Assembly (NCBI GenBank): GCA_029891345.1
Contig: CM057009.1
Coordinates: 293,838,466 to 293,902,465, forward strand
Reading direction: 5' to 3'
Length of the DNA stretch: 64,000 nucleotides
From: Dryococelus australis
Lineage: Eukaryota > Arthropoda > Insecta > Phasmatodea > Phasmatidae
Both the position numbers and the translations under genes were made by a program. The first letter of the stretch is position 1. Each line of letters begins with the position of its first letter. This document shows positions 22,537 through 34,588 of the stretch, one piece after another. Below the pieces are notes generated by a model, which did not search any database, was not told where the DNA came from, and worked only from the letters and a program-made list of their open reading frames with translations.

Positions 22537-23725
22537 ATGTTTCAATAACATAATTGAGTTTGATATTCCTATGGGAGATGGCTTTTCTTTCCCAAATGAT
22601 GCTTATGTTTTTGAGCAATTTACGTTACTAAAGAGAGCTAAAGAAAGAGATGAGGCAAAATATGCAAAATTAAATAATAGTGATGTTTGTGATAACATTT
22701 TTCCTTTTCAGTTTTCTGGAGAAGAAATCTCAAAACATGGGCATATTATTGAGACTGTTGATAATCCAGGTATAACTTCAACAATTACGAATAGTTTGTT
22801 AAGATTCCCAAGTCAACAAAATTATTTACTGGTGTTGATAATAAATATCATGTAATATCTGTTCACAGTAATAAAACAAATGAAATAATCTATCCACTGA
22901 GATATCTGTTTGGTTTTATTCGAGATAACAACGAAATTTATTGGGAAGGAGTTAATAAAATTACTTTTATTCGAAATTCGCCTTATAAAATTGTTTAAAT
23001 GTTTATGAAACCAAGAACAGAGATGGCGCAGCTCAGAAAAGTTATGCTGATCCAGGTAAAACTGTTATTCAAAAATTAGAAATTATGTGGCCAATTGTTG
23101 AATACGAATCTAACACATCAATTGCAATTAAAGAAAAAATTTACAAACACTCAAAAATACCCATTAGTTTTAACTATGGGCAATTTTTAGAAAAAAAAAA
23201 TTCCTGCTGGAACAACAGTTTTTAATTTTGATACTAGAGAGCAGTTTAATTATTTACAATTTAATATGTCTGATTTTATAATTGTAGGCTTTCAATCTAA
23301 TAGAAAAAAAATAGTGTTAAACAGTATGTACATGCTTCTATGTTTGATCACTGTAACGTAAGAAATATTTATGTTAACAATTGAAGAAATATGATCATTC
23401 CTAAAGAAATTTGGAATCTGGATATTGAAAATGATCTTTGTGATAAATGTATCTTGCTTATAATGATTTTAGAAATTCAAAATCGAAACTAAATACTTTA
23501 TATATAAATAATGAACTTTTTATGATGAACCAAATGTAAACGCTCAAGGTGATATCAATTATTTTTCATTTTGGGGGCGAAGACCATTATTTGTTATTGA
23601 TTGATTATACAGAAAAACAACTGTTGTTAAAGATAAAACAAACACAAAATTAGTGCAGACTTTAACAAATCTCTTGAAGCAGGAACAATTTGTAATTTGT
23701 TATAATTAGTCAAAGGAATCTAACT
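22537..23725 (+). pseudogene. Remnant of a large Polinton-associated ORF (capsid-type candidate)
   Basis: The plus strand opens near 22537 with NNIIEFDIPMGDGFSF and continues to 22855 with HIIETVDNPGITSTITN. After frameshifts come IIYPLRYLFGFIRDNN (about 22900), VIQKLEIMWPIVEYES and KIPISFNYGQFLEKK (23060-23200), FNMSDFIIVGFQSNRKK (23260-23310), then MFDHCNVRNIYVN (23340-23390) and, near 23580, a PLFVID block. This order of motifs matches a large uncharacterised ORF family found with virus-like DNA elements of invertebrates; a structural (capsid-like) role is my inference. At least five frameshifts or stops break it. Asn/Lys/Ile-rich usage follows the extreme AT content. Confidence 0.5.
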
Positions 23726-23936
23726 TATGATTATTTGAAAGAAAATATTACTAAAGGTATAAACATTTTTAAAATTAATAAATGGGGTATGTAAACGGTT
23801 TTACGGAAACAACAAAATGTTTCCATAATTTTATAGAAATTTTTATCAGTTTAGTTAAGTTATATAATCGAATAAAATTAATTTTTGTAACCTAAATGAA
23901 ATTTTTTTCTTAATGAATTCTTTCTATTAAATAAAA

Positions 23937-24107
23937 ATGAAAACGTCAGTGTTATCATGCAGTATGACAAACTTAATTAAATATGGGGATGTTTCAAATA
24001 CACCTTCCTATAAATTAGATAATGCTTCTGACGAACTCAGAGAAATAGTTAACAAAATTTCATCAAAATCTACAAAACTTACAGTTTTTGTTCTTAGAAA
24101 ACATTAA
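23937..24107 (+). pseudogene. Short ORF remnant next to capsid-type candidate
   Basis: A 56-codon ATG-initiated frame (MKTSVLSCSMTNLIKYGD, later DELREIVNKISSK) that appears to continue in a shifted frame with NDKYVLREIGHKFE to about 24185. Not recognised. Its position right after the large remnant, on the same strand and with the same composition, suggests a small accessory gene of the same element. Confidence 0.35.
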
Positions 24108-24199
24108 CGACAAATATGTACTTCGAGAAATAGGTCACAAATTTGAACTTATATAAGAAGTGTTTGAAAAGTTAGTAGAAATTCAAATCTAAAGTATAA

Positions 24200-27100
24200 A
24201 TAATAATAACCTAATAATTCATTTGATTTGACTTAAATTTACATGATTTAGGATTAAATTTGGTTGATTTAGATTGCTCGCTTGAGAAATTAACGTTTCT
24301 AGTAAACATAAAAAAAAGTTGCTTGAAAAGCAAGGAAATTGCTGGATTTTAGCTTAAAATGAGATGTTTTTTAAATTTACACAAATCCTGCATGACAATT
24401 TGTGAAAAAATCGAAGATTTGCTTGAAAACATGAAATAGTTGTTTGAAAACGAGAAATTTACCTCATTTTGGCTTTCAATTGCTTTGTTTTTCGATGAAA
24501 ATGAAAAGTGGTCTAGCTCTCTCAATATATATCTACTAAAATTCATATGGTTTAAGGCAGTGAGAAAAAAGTTGAGTTGGTAACGCCTTGTAAGATATAG
24601 TTCTTAAGCAAAATATTATTGCACTGAATGCGAACAAATGTGGTGCACTGTCACTTTGATGTAATTTTCTAAACTCGGATAAGCTGTGTTTGTCAGACGC
24701 GGAGGAATATCTTGAAAGTAGAACTTTAGCACGGCTTCAAAAAAGTTGGACGTAATAGTGAATGGATTATACTAACAGTACTAATCATGCTGAATATGAA
24801 TTTCAATGGGGGAATCACAATATTTGCTGTACATACTATCAAATGTGATGGTCGGGGGCGCTGTTAAGATTAGGGAAATTGTGGGGTAAAATGCACAAAT
24901 TTTTGTCAATCGCGTTACTTAACCGTGTTAAATTTAATAGGACTTACTTGACCCAACTTCACGATAGGTGAATTACAGCGGATGGGTGTTCCGACGTGCA
25001 ATGGCACACAGGGGAACGTACAGCGAGGACGAACAGTATTAAACAATGGTAATTCAATCATGACTGAATAAGATGTAATCCTGAGAGTCCTTATCGCCCT
25101 TATTCGAACGTGCGTTAGCGCCATCAGCACACCCACCTCCTGTGATTCACCTATAGCGAAGTTAGGTTTCGTTTGAGCAGGTCTTTTGCATTTAACACCG
25201 GTATGTGCAGATAGTATACATGATTTGCAATTTCCACACTAATATGCAATGTCACTGAATGAATGTAACTTCCATATTAACATACGTTTATGTACAGCCC
25301 ATTAAACTGATTATGTGAACATCAAAGACACCAATCTGTGGTGGTGGTTCCTACACCTCCTTATATGCATATATGCATGTATTGCTGATAAAGTAGGTAC
25401 ATATAGGATACGTTCGCTTTCTATTGAAACAATTCTAAACTTCACATGTGCTCACATTTCCACACTTCAATCAGCACCAACGGCAATCCACAAACTCACT
25501 TTTTCAAATAATAGCAAATTGTATTGAAATGGCTAAAGTAGTGTTCGATTTCCACTTATATCTAACAACTTTCAGTTGACTGTTGTTGATGTCATTAGCT
25601 TGTGATATAATGACTATACCATGTAAACATAGGCTCTGAATGCCTTGTACAATATACTTTTGTTGTACCGTTTCGATGGGAAAAAGCCTACCACAATTTC
25701 AACAAGGTGCCTTGCAAAAACCAAAGTATTCATAACTCAAATGTATTTCCTTCACAAAAGTGGTGATTCTCAATATTTACCATAACATGTAAAAAAAAAA
25801 TATCATGATTAAAAATTTTCTGTTTTTAAAACATGAACAGGTAGGCAGAGAAACAATTATAATTTAATGTGGTTACATTATCTTCAAATTTCAAATAATT
25901 TCTTAAAATACTGTTTCTTATTTTAAATGTTTTGCATAAGATTAGCAAGAGTATGTACAACAAATGTCACCAGTTGAATGCTTTGTTTCATATTGCAACA
26001 TTGTAATTGACTGCTTCCAAAGACGGGTCCACAGAATTTATCATTTAAATTATTTATTCAGTTATCCTTGGAATGACATGATGGCAGAAGATATGTGGTG
26101 GGTTATTCTATTTGCGGTATAAATAAATTTAAAAAATCAAACTGGCATTTCATTTTCGTCTTATGTGCAAAATTGTTTGCATTCATTGTAAAGATTCTGA
26201 TAGAAAACAATATGATAGCAATGCAATCACCAAATAATTTTCAACTGAAATCATTTTGCAAAGAAGTTTTGAACTACTGAGTAATTTTTATTCGTACACA
26301 TTTCTGTCTTGTTTAGGCGTGAGAAATTGTTATTTGTGAGCGCTGAGATTAATTGTTTTAATACTGCAAATTATGCAAGTCTTACAGTTTGATACTGGGA
26401 ATAAATACTGTAAAGTACTAATTAATTTTTGTTCACATTTATGCAAAGGGTAGGTGTTGAGCTGTTCGGTTACAATTAAATTATAGCTCTTTGATATGTG
26501 AGAAGTTCTTGCTTTTTCTTCTCGAACGAATTGAAGGTATACTATGTAATTCACTTACTCTTACATCAATCACTGTAATCATTATCAATGTTTTGGGTTT
26601 TTAAAGCAATTGAAGAACAGTACATAATTTTGAAGAACCTTCAGCACCACGGTGCATATAACTGGAGTTGCTTGTAGAAAGCTCGTTACACCAAGGAGCC
26701 ATTATTTGTTTTCATGATGTAACCAAAAAAAAAAGTTAGATGTGATGTTCCATCTACAGCATTTGTTAAATCAATAGTTAAATACTTTAATTAGTAGTAA
26801 AAACCTATTCTTGCCTCTCCACAACATGTTTTGTTTCCTGTGTCGTCAAACAACAGAGTAATGTCTGTTGTGGTCTGACATGACTTCGGCCAACAGTAGA
26901 TAAAGTAAGCTACACAAATGTTATCACGCCATATCAACTTGAATGTCAACAAGGGCATGATATTGGAGGCTGTGTTAATAAACAGTTTGTCATATTCCAT
27001 AAATTTCCTACTCCCAAATCTGTCAAGTGAAATGAAAGTATTGCACTTAATTGCCTTGTTTAAAGCCACATTTCAGCCAGTTATGGAGGACTGAAAATGG

Positions 27101-27500
27101 GATTATTTTGGGTATTGAAAGTAATTTTTTTTTACTTGTACTGAAATGAAACAAAGTCTGTAGGAAGTGTGAAGGTGTTATAAACAAATCCTTTGATGAT
27201 AGCTTTAGCAATAGACTGAATGATTAAAAATATACTGAGTTTCAGCTAACGCTTCTGTGGTAATGCTTTTTATCCATTTTAAAATTGTCTCCCACTTCAA
27301 AATTTTATTCTATCCCTCAACTGCTTAGCCTTTGTATGTGATTTCAGGGCAGTGGTTTTTTTTTTTTAACTCTAAATTCTACAATCCAGTCGCCTCGGTG
27401 ACTGAACTGGATATTTACACTCAGTTTCTGTCATTCAAGCCCAAGTATAAGATAAACTTCAATTATTATTCCACCAATTTTCACTCTGTGCTGAGATGCA
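24200..27500. other. Non-coding stretch between Polinton-like segments
   Basis: 24240-24560 contains a degenerate pattern of TTGCTTGAAAA-type words. A similar TTGCTTGATTTT-type texture appears at 29690-29880. From 24600 the composition becomes less extreme, with ordinary intronic-looking DNA. Minus-strand frames at 26330-26554 and 26791-27069 are unrecognised. The less AT-rich part may be a later insertion into the ancient element, or the two halves may be separate copies. Confidence 0.4.
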
Positions 27501-27513
27501 TTTATATACTTTG

Positions 27514-28134
27514 TTACTTATATAATTTATTAAAATATATGTTTGTTTTATTCATATGCATAGCTGCAAGAATAACAAGAAATATATAACTTTTTTTAAA
27601 TTTGGTTTTGCTCTTAATTTTTCACAAACTTTTTGGTTGGAGAACCAGTCTTATATCTACCCTGTTCCTGATATTTTCCAATTTTACACCAAACACAGCA
27701 TAATTCATCAGTTTATGAAAATCTTTTTCAAAGTCATTTTTAGCATTAGGTCTCATTGCTGTATTTAAATCCATCTATTTCTTCAGTCATTCAGATTAGG
27801 GGGCACACTCGCCTCCCACCAAGGTGAATCGGGTTCAATCCATAGCCGGGACACCGGATTTTCGCAAGTGGGAATCGTGCTGGACAATGCTGTTGGTAAA
27901 ACAGGTTGTCTCTGGGATCTCCTGTTTCCCCCACCCTTTGAGTCCAGCGCCGCTCCATATTTACTTCATTCACCTAATCGGCTCTCAAGCCCTCGCTGTT
28001 AAGAGCCGCCCAAATCTCTTCACTCACTCAGCCAACCAGACAGATTAGACTTTAATATTCTATGTATTTTAGATTTTAGTATGTTTTATTCCATTATTTA
28101 TACACTGTTCCAAATTATGATAGTGTATTACATA
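27514..28134 (-). pseudogene. Protein-primed DNA polymerase B remnant (Polinton type), split by a SINE
   Basis: On the minus strand, 28134 downward reads YVIHYHNLEQCINNGIKHTK, followed across the SINE insertion by [20 protein letters not shown] and [20 protein letters not shown] (27780-27650). A shifted frame then gives FKKSYIFLVILAAMHMNKTN, ending near 27514. This is the palm/thumb region of the type B polymerase carried by Polinton/Maverick elements, which replicates the element from a protein primer. The motif B block is altered (second Asn to Tyr, Lys to Val). Palm motif C with its Asp-Thr-Asp is not found downstream. Removing the SINE and one target duplication rejoins the reading direction, so the gene was there before the SINE. 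Confidence 0.8.
27800..28040 (+). mobile_element. tRNA-derived SINE with perfect 8-bp target duplication
   Basis: About 241 bp beginning GGGGGCACACTCGCCTCCCA and containing the pol III B-box GGGTTCAATCC near 27830, then a body with GTGGGAATCGTGCTGGACAA and GTTTCCCCCACC. It is flanked by CAGATTAG at 27792-27799 and 28041-28048. SINEs are copied by LINE enzymes in trans. The insertion is in plus orientation inside the minus-strand polymerase remnant. The tRNA head is 5'-shortened, and there is no obvious A tail. Confidence 0.9.
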
Positions 28135-28359
28135 CTTTTGCTATGTGATTGGCCCGCCGAATTTCGATCAAAAGAGCAAGAAAAAAATAGTGTTGTAATT
28201 GTAAGCCAAAAAATAATAATTAGAAGGGGATGTTCTTTAATTATCATTTTTATATTCTTATTTAAAATCATTTTTATATTCCCTTTACTAAATATACCAT
28301 TAGAAAAAGGAAATATTTATTTAAAATCATTTTTATCTTCTATATAATATATATCATCA

Positions 28360-28626
28360 TCAGAAAAAGTAAATATTTATTTTAATTAATTTTTCCTTTT
28401 TGATATAATTTTTTGGCAGTAACAGCATAAAAATGCAAATTTTCAATGTACCTTTTCCTAACAAAAATCCTTCATGTTCTTTAATAACATTATGCTGTGT
28501 AATAATAGTTTTAATTAAATCATCATGTCTTCGGTTATGTATATATTTTATTTTTAACCTTTTAATGATAGGTGGTAACTCCACCACTTTTAAAGCATTT
28601 AGATTGACATTTTTATTTGTTTGCAT
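28360..28626 (-). pseudogene. Lys-rich remnant with SAP/Rho_N-like helix pair
   Basis: An 88-codon minus-strand frame containing NALKVVELPPIIKRLKIK followed by HNRRHDDLIKTIIT. The spacing of Leu, Val-Val-Glu-Leu, Lys-rich turn and Asp-Leu-Ile recalls the helix-extended-helix of SAP-like DNA-binding modules sometimes seen at the start of polymerase or packaging proteins in virus-like elements. It is upstream of the polymerase remnant on the same strand, so it may be its N-terminal part or a neighbouring gene. The assignment is weak. Confidence 0.3.
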
Positions 28627-28699
28627 TATTTATAACATATATATATATATAGACACACACGCACACACTGCAATTTGGTACCTTGTTTTTTACCCAAGA

Positions 28700-31290
28700 A
28701 TAAAATAAAAATAATTACGGAAATTAAATAAAACAATGTTTTAGTTATTGTTAATATTGAAAACATTGTTTTTAATTATTTAATTACTTGTTGTGATAAT
28801 ATTTATTAGTAAAACATTTTTTACATATTGTTGCATGTTTGTCAGTAGTTTTGTGAAGAGAAAATAATTTTATTGTACATGTCGTTGTTCGATAATTATC
28901 TTGTTAAATTCCATTTAGAATATATACTACTGTATTCTGTGATTTAGTATTTTTATGCTATTTAAGATGTATATTATAAACATATTTTCCCCATTCGCAT
29001 AGTACTTTCTCTTTGTTAACTTATAATGATATTTGGTGTTTTCAAAAGAACATTTTTACAGTTGTTAAAAAGCTTATCATTTGTGTTTTATACAAGTAAA
29101 AACTTTCTATGTTAAATTCTTCATCACCCTTTTCTCATATTTTTTTTTAAATATTTTTCATTTCATAAGAAAGCCGCTATTCGATTTCGTATTATTTATA
29201 AAGAAAGAAATTTAATAAAAAATAATCATTTTAATTTTAATTTACTTTTAACATTAATTAAAGTTTTAATTTTCAAATTTAATTTTTAATTTTAATTCTC
29301 AATTTTAATTTTCGATTTTAATTTTTTATATTTTTTCTTCTGTTATTAAATTTCTTTCTTTATAAATAATACAAAATGGAATCGAAGTTCAAAAAGTTAA
29401 ACAATTAATTTGAATTGACAAGACCTAGAAAAAAATAAAAATTATGTTGTTACCGAATTTCAATTAAACAGATCTGAATTTGGAAAAAAATTAGCTGTAT
29501 TCTAGATGAGAAATACAAAATTACCTAACCGGATAGCTATGCAAATATGTTTGATAAAATTTTTTGAAATTAATAAATGAGAAACAAGTATTTATAACAT
29601 TTAAAGGGTTAAAAGTATGAAAAGTGGAAAATATATCGATGATATAGAATTCTCTTAAATTTTATAAATTATATAAATTGCATTATATCTGATTGAATTT
29701 ATTGATTTTGCATTAAATATAGCTTGAAACTTTTTTGTAACTTTTCTTGATTCTCCGATTTCGGTAAAATTTGTTTGATTTTGAATCATACCTTTTGTTT
29801 GATTTTAGCTTAAATTTGCTTGTTTTTTTACATAAATTTGCTTGATTTTGGCCATTTTTCATAGAATTTCAGGTATTGGCTTTTAAATCTTCTAGTATAT
29901 CTGTTTATAATAGCCCTATCGGCATATTCGTATTATTTGTTACAATTTTAGGAGAAAATAGCCCTATTTATTTGGGCGCTGCGCTAGGAGCGGCATTTTC
30001 ATTCCAATGGGGTACTGTTAATTAATTTAATAATTGTGAAATTCAGCAGGCTTTCTGAAAAAAAAATCATTTGTGTTTGGGTGTACAGAAGTTCAGGTAA
30101 AGCATGCTTCATTATTTGATGTACAGCAGTATCAAATTATGAGGATACTATTTTAGCTACATGCCTCATAGATTAGACTTTTGTGCATGAATGTGTGAGA
30201 AACTGTTTACGACACATGAAAATTCTGGCTTTGTTTTGATTATACTAAAAATATCCACGATAGTTTCTTCTTTAAATATCGCACAAATTTTGAATTAGTG
30301 GTAGAATAGAGAAAGGGTGTTTTCTAAGGGCGATTCTTGCTTAAGTTTGCACATAAGATAAAACAATTTTATTCCCATCAAAACAGTCAAAAGTACATTT
30401 TTATTGAAGTGGTTAAATTTTTTCCTTCATATTTTGGAGTGTGATTTGTTATGGAACACAATAGAGTCTTGTTTCATTAACTGTCGAAGGTGCGGCGATG
30501 ATTGGTGAGAAAAATGATTATGGTATGGCATGCAACACGAATATCGCTAGAAGTCTGTGAATGTAACACAAACTATAAACACCTTACATAAACATAAATA
30601 TTAAACTTGAGCACTGCACCGATTGCATTTGCGGAGAAGATATCAGCCAAATGGAAATTAGTAATGAACTGAAAAAAAAATTACAGGAAGAATATCATGT
30701 ATAATAAACAAAAAATCAATAATTAAACACAGTATTAGGTTGGTTGCACTTCGAACACAGTCACAAAGTGTATTAATGCTTATAATATACGATATCACTT
30801 CTCTTATTTAACGCAAATAACATAAAATACACTAAATCTAAAGCATATCTGATATTATGTTTCATTATTGAAATTTTATTTCTTGTCTGCTCAAAATATG
30901 AAGTTCTCCACATATTAATCACCAATTGTCACACTTAATCAATTCATGAAATAGGTGGCTCTCCTAGTCCAAACATCGCAGTATAAACCACAAAGAAAGG
31001 TTTAAACAAATAGTATTTCAGTTATCGTTTAGGTTATAACTACTACAAAATATCAACATCTATACAGCGCGATGAAAACATTATTCACGGCCACTTAAAT
31101 ACAGAACAGTGGATGTAAAATTCATTGCAACTTATGTATCGAAGTGGCCGTGAAGACCTTGTAAGAAATCATTTCATTGGCCACTGTAGTTCTGGTAGTG
31201 GGAGTGAAATTGTGTGGCCAAAAGAGCCCCGCCCACTTGCGTTCGGTGTATTTAATCGCACCCAGGCTGTGCGTACAAGTGCAGCGGAGT
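28700..31290. other. Very AT-rich DNA without genes
   Basis: Extremely AT-rich to about 29900 with the inverted repeat described at 29180-29387; less so after 30000. No coding sequence recognised. Near 30730 a TATTAGGTTGGTTGCACTTC phrase looks like a mariner end, but no partner end or transposase is visible. Confidence 0.5.
29180..29387. repeat. 40-bp inverted repeat with AT-only loop
   Basis: The left arm 29180-29218 (GTATTATTTATAAAGAAAGA core) and right arm 29343-29386 (its complement) match almost perfectly except for a few bases near the outer end. The 125-bp loop is built of AATTTTAATTTT-like words. Confidence 0.9.
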
Positions 31291-31297
31291 TTCATTT

Positions 31298-31963
31298 GTG
31301 TTGCATTGTGCCGGTGCAAATATTAGGTACTTATATTTAATCGACCTCTTAGCATCATTCCGCGAGGGTTTGCTCGCATTTGAGCAAATAGAAAGGTTAC
31401 AAAGATCTCAAGTAAACAGAGAAGGGGACAAGGCCCAGCCAGCTGAGCGAGTTCCACCCCTGTACACAAGCCACCCGCCTCACTACAAGGGGAATTTTAG
31501 GACCAATCGACCACCGAGAGTGCAGGTGTATTAGTATGAATATTGCGACCCATATATTAATTATCAATTTGTAGAACAAAGGGATCCACAAAGAGTGTCC
31601 CGTAGAGGTAGGTACTATTCCAGACAGTGGTCCTGGAGAGGACGATGTCGCCGAGGATATAAGGACGAATGAGAACAGAAAGAAGAGGAAAGGTCACCGC
31701 CGGGTAAGAATACCGATTCACTCCTACCAAAGCACGTGCTACAGCCGGGACAAGGACGTCAGGTGCCACAGATGGATTCCGGTCCCACCGCGAATACAAG
31801 CGATAGCACACAACATGAACAGGGTGTAGCTTCACGTTCTATGACAGGAAACACCGCCTCAGTAACATTTCCCCCGTCTAGCAAAGGTATGATATTGGAT
31901 CCAACTTTGCCAGTTAATACAAACCAGCAAAGGCGGGTTATTTCGAAAAAGAGATGCATTTAG
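31298..31963 (+). pseudogene. Decayed long open frame, Arg/Tyr- and Pro/Ser/Thr-rich, unknown
   Basis: One plus-strand frame is open from 31298 to a stop at 31961 except for a TAG at 31532 and a TGA at 31670, giving about 220 codons with just two interruptions. The first half is charged and Pro-rich (FEQIERLQRSQVNREGDKAQ, then HYKGNFRTNRPPRVQ). The middle is strongly basic and aromatic (RRGRYYSRQWSWRGRCRRGY). The last third is Ser/Thr/Gln-rich (VPQMDSGPTANTSDSTQ), ending QQRRVISKKRCI. The basic block resembles RNA-binding segments of nucleocapsid-like proteins. I recognise no family. An LTR-type or viral origin is possible, as is an old host exon. Confidence 0.4.
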
Positions 31964-31964
31964 A

Positions 31965-34170
31965 TCCCAGAGTAACTGTGTTCATGCCATAAACACAAAA
32001 TACTAGCTGGAGAGGAACAGGTTCCGCAGACCAGGATCAGGCCACATACCACCCGTTAAACTAAATCGAGTCAGAGAAAACATGCCCCGATAGCTGACTC
32101 TAACTTATAACTCGTGTGCGATCGGAGGTCCTCGACTCATCTCTATTACCGAAATTGCCAAGAATGCTGGCGGATACACCTGTGAATGAAGAGGAACTGA
32201 GGCAAGTGTTAATTGAAATAGTAACGAAATAAATTACACGTCGCAGCTGACCAGCGAGTGAGACACGCCAAGAAGCCAAGGATCAACACACTGGGACCGG
32301 GACAGGTCACGTTTGTGGTGCTAGAATTGTTTAAGGTGCTTTAGCGCTGACACTGTGTACTATAGCGTCAGCAATTGTACGTATCACCGCAGTGTAACGT
32401 CCACCGACACTGGTTTAGTTACACGCTGTACTTACAAGATGGAGAATGGGGGGGGGGGGGGTAGCTGCCCATCTATTCTCCCTGAACTTGACCCAACATC
32501 ATCTGAAGACTAACGAAGACTGAGCGCACATGTGGCACAATGTATTATGATTTGCCACTCGGGTCACGTGATATTCTTTTGTCAGACATAAAATGAGAAA
32601 AAAAATGGAAAGCAGTTAGAAAGAGACAGAGAGGCACGCTTTTTTTTAACGCTAAGAATAAACATCGAACTACTGCCTGCCGGCCTTTTTTCCGTGCATA
32701 CATTTCCACTGAGCTCAACAATAGTGTGAAGCTGAAAAGTGTGTTTTATTTTCCTTATATGACTTTGCGTTTACAGACACGATCGAATGGTAATAAGTTG
32801 TCTTGATATAATTATAGCATCCATTCTGCATTGTTGAAATAACTAATACATTTTATGACAGCAACACGTTATTTTATTATACATCATTAACTTGTCCATT
32901 TTATCACAATTGTTTTATTCAAGAACTTTGTAAAGATAAAAGGGGGTTGTCTATTATTCTAAAATTGTGTCAGGCATATCATTAACATATTTTTCATGGT
33001 AATATTTATATTACACACGTGACACTTTTGCTCGATTATCCTGTATGTAAACATAGTCTTCATATATTTCGCACTTGTAATATGTCGCATGTTTTGCATT
33101 TTTCTGTACATGTAACATATTAAATATTTTTTTATTTTAATACGTTAGGGTATTTAATTTTTGTTGTAAGGTGGCAAACTTTATTCTGTTTAAGCTAGGA
33201 TTTAGTTAGGTCCTCGTATGTTTGTTTGTCTTATTTTAATAATTTTATTAGCTTCATTTTGGTCTCATTTGTAAGTTATTCTTATTTATTAAATATTGTA
33301 TATTTTGCTTACAGACCCGCAACTCTAGGTTTTGTTAGTTAAGGATGGAGAAAGTGGCGCGTACGAGGCTGGTTGATATTTTTCAGGATCCCATTGGACT
33401 ACAGGTTCGATCCCTGTGCCCCATCGGCTGAAATCTCTAGGCCCTTTATGCATGCTCCAGCCATATGAGCAAAAGACTCTCCTTCGCAGGACGCCATAAT
33501 AGTTAGATGTGGAGAGAGGACTCTACCCTGCGAGTGGTTGGAGTGCAAGCATTTCTGATTAGAGAGCAGGATGTTAATTATTTTCCCCTATTTTTCTAAG
33601 TGGGCCAGCTGATGTGTGCGAGGTTTTACGCCCCTGCTAGGACCCCTAGATGCCAGGAAGTAGAATTAGGTTATTTTAGGTTAGAGCTAGGACTCCGCAA
33701 CGCCCAGTATGCCCCATCGCCTACACCACTGCAGAGGTTGTTTGGAGTCGCTGATGAACAACTACGAGAGGATATTATACATCTACAGAAGCTACAACGA
33801 TCTACAATGAGGAACATAACACTGTTAATTAAAAAATATACAATAGCTTGATTAACATTTGTTTGTGTTAGGGTGTAAAACTCAGTACTAAATTCATTTC
33901 ACCTTGTATTTTGAAAAGTTCGTATTGTTATGACAATTGTTCGTTTATGCAATCGTTAAATAAGAATATTATTCAAACTTAATGACTTAAAACTGGACAA
34001 ATATACATTTAATTCTAAAATATGCATGCTAAATTTAAAAAAAAATCGCGTTAAATCCTTTTTAATGTGTTAAATTTGCTTAATATTAGGCTAAAAAGAT
34101 TCTATTATGTAATATGTAGGTTTATAACATTTTGATAGTGACTTACGAAATGTAAAATTTTGCAACAAAT
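31965..34170. other. Mixed non-coding DNA
   Basis: 32000-32540 is GC-richer with many stops and may continue the decayed element upstream. A G-run of about 13 lies at 32447-32461. 32660-33330 is AT-rich and featureless. The plus-strand frame at 33600-33851 (ending PLQRLFGVADEQLREDI) is predicted helical but unrecognised. 33860-34160 is AT-rich. Confidence 0.4.
33353..33425 (+). repeat. tRNA-like relic or SINE head
   Basis: A perfect T-arm (ACAGG, loop TTCGATC, CCTGT) lies at 33401-33417 and is a good pol III B-box. GTGGCGC at about 33353 can pair at six of seven positions with GCCCCAT following the T-arm, at the correct tRNA distance. The anticodon arm is not recognisable, so this is a tRNA pseudogene or the head of a SINE, not a working tRNA gene. 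Confidence 0.5.
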
Positions 34171-34182
34171 AGGGACGTGGGG

Positions 34183-34190
34183 TATAAATA
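34183..34190 (+). promoter_or_regulatory. TATA box of a GC-rich putative first exon
   Basis: GGTATAAATAGGGCC lies at the start of a locally GC-rich block that ends with a splice donor 400 bp downstream. A pol II start would be expected about 25-30 bp downstream, near 34215. Confidence 0.5.
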
Positions 34191-34212
34191 GGGCCGGGCC
34201 ACCCACCCCCCG

Positions 34213-34588
34213 GCTCCTCATTTGCTGATTTGACTTCATGGCGGCAACATCTCCTACCCTGTCGTGCTCGGGCAGCCTGTGAACCGGTCCACACACTGCT
34301 CGGAGCTGTCTGCCCAGACTTGTATATACTAGGACACTGGTCGCTTGTTTCAACCATCCGCTAGCGGGACCTGACGCAACGGGATTGTGCCGTGAATGGA
34401 CTTCAGCCACGTTTCCAGTTCTACCATCAGCTTGAGAATTCGCCCGCTTTCTTGGGAATTCAGCCGACTACATGTCTGCTGGAGTAGACAGCCCGGACTT
34501 TCGCCTGCCTGAGAGGGCAATCGCTCATGCAGCTTGACCTTTGTTCAGATTTCGTTCGAAGCCTACCAGCTTCGCTACCAGAGCTAAA
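34213..34588 (+). other. Putative non-coding first exon or retroelement leader
   Basis: About 375 bp of markedly GC-rich DNA between a TATA box and a consensus-like donor (GAGCTAAA then GTAAGTGG, GT at 34589). No sustained ATG-initiated frame on the plus strand. It contains two GAATTC sites 24 bp apart within a CTTGAGAATTCG/CTTGGGAATTCAG near-duplication. It sits on the opposite strand within the big intron of the membrane-protein gene. It could be the 5' end of an unrecognised gene, a lncRNA, or the leader of a retroelement; no downstream exon was identified. Confidence 0.35.

Noticed and set aside
30728-30755. Mariner-like terminal sequence
   Set aside because: Only a short phrase matches; no partner terminal repeat or transposase remnant was found within 2 kb.
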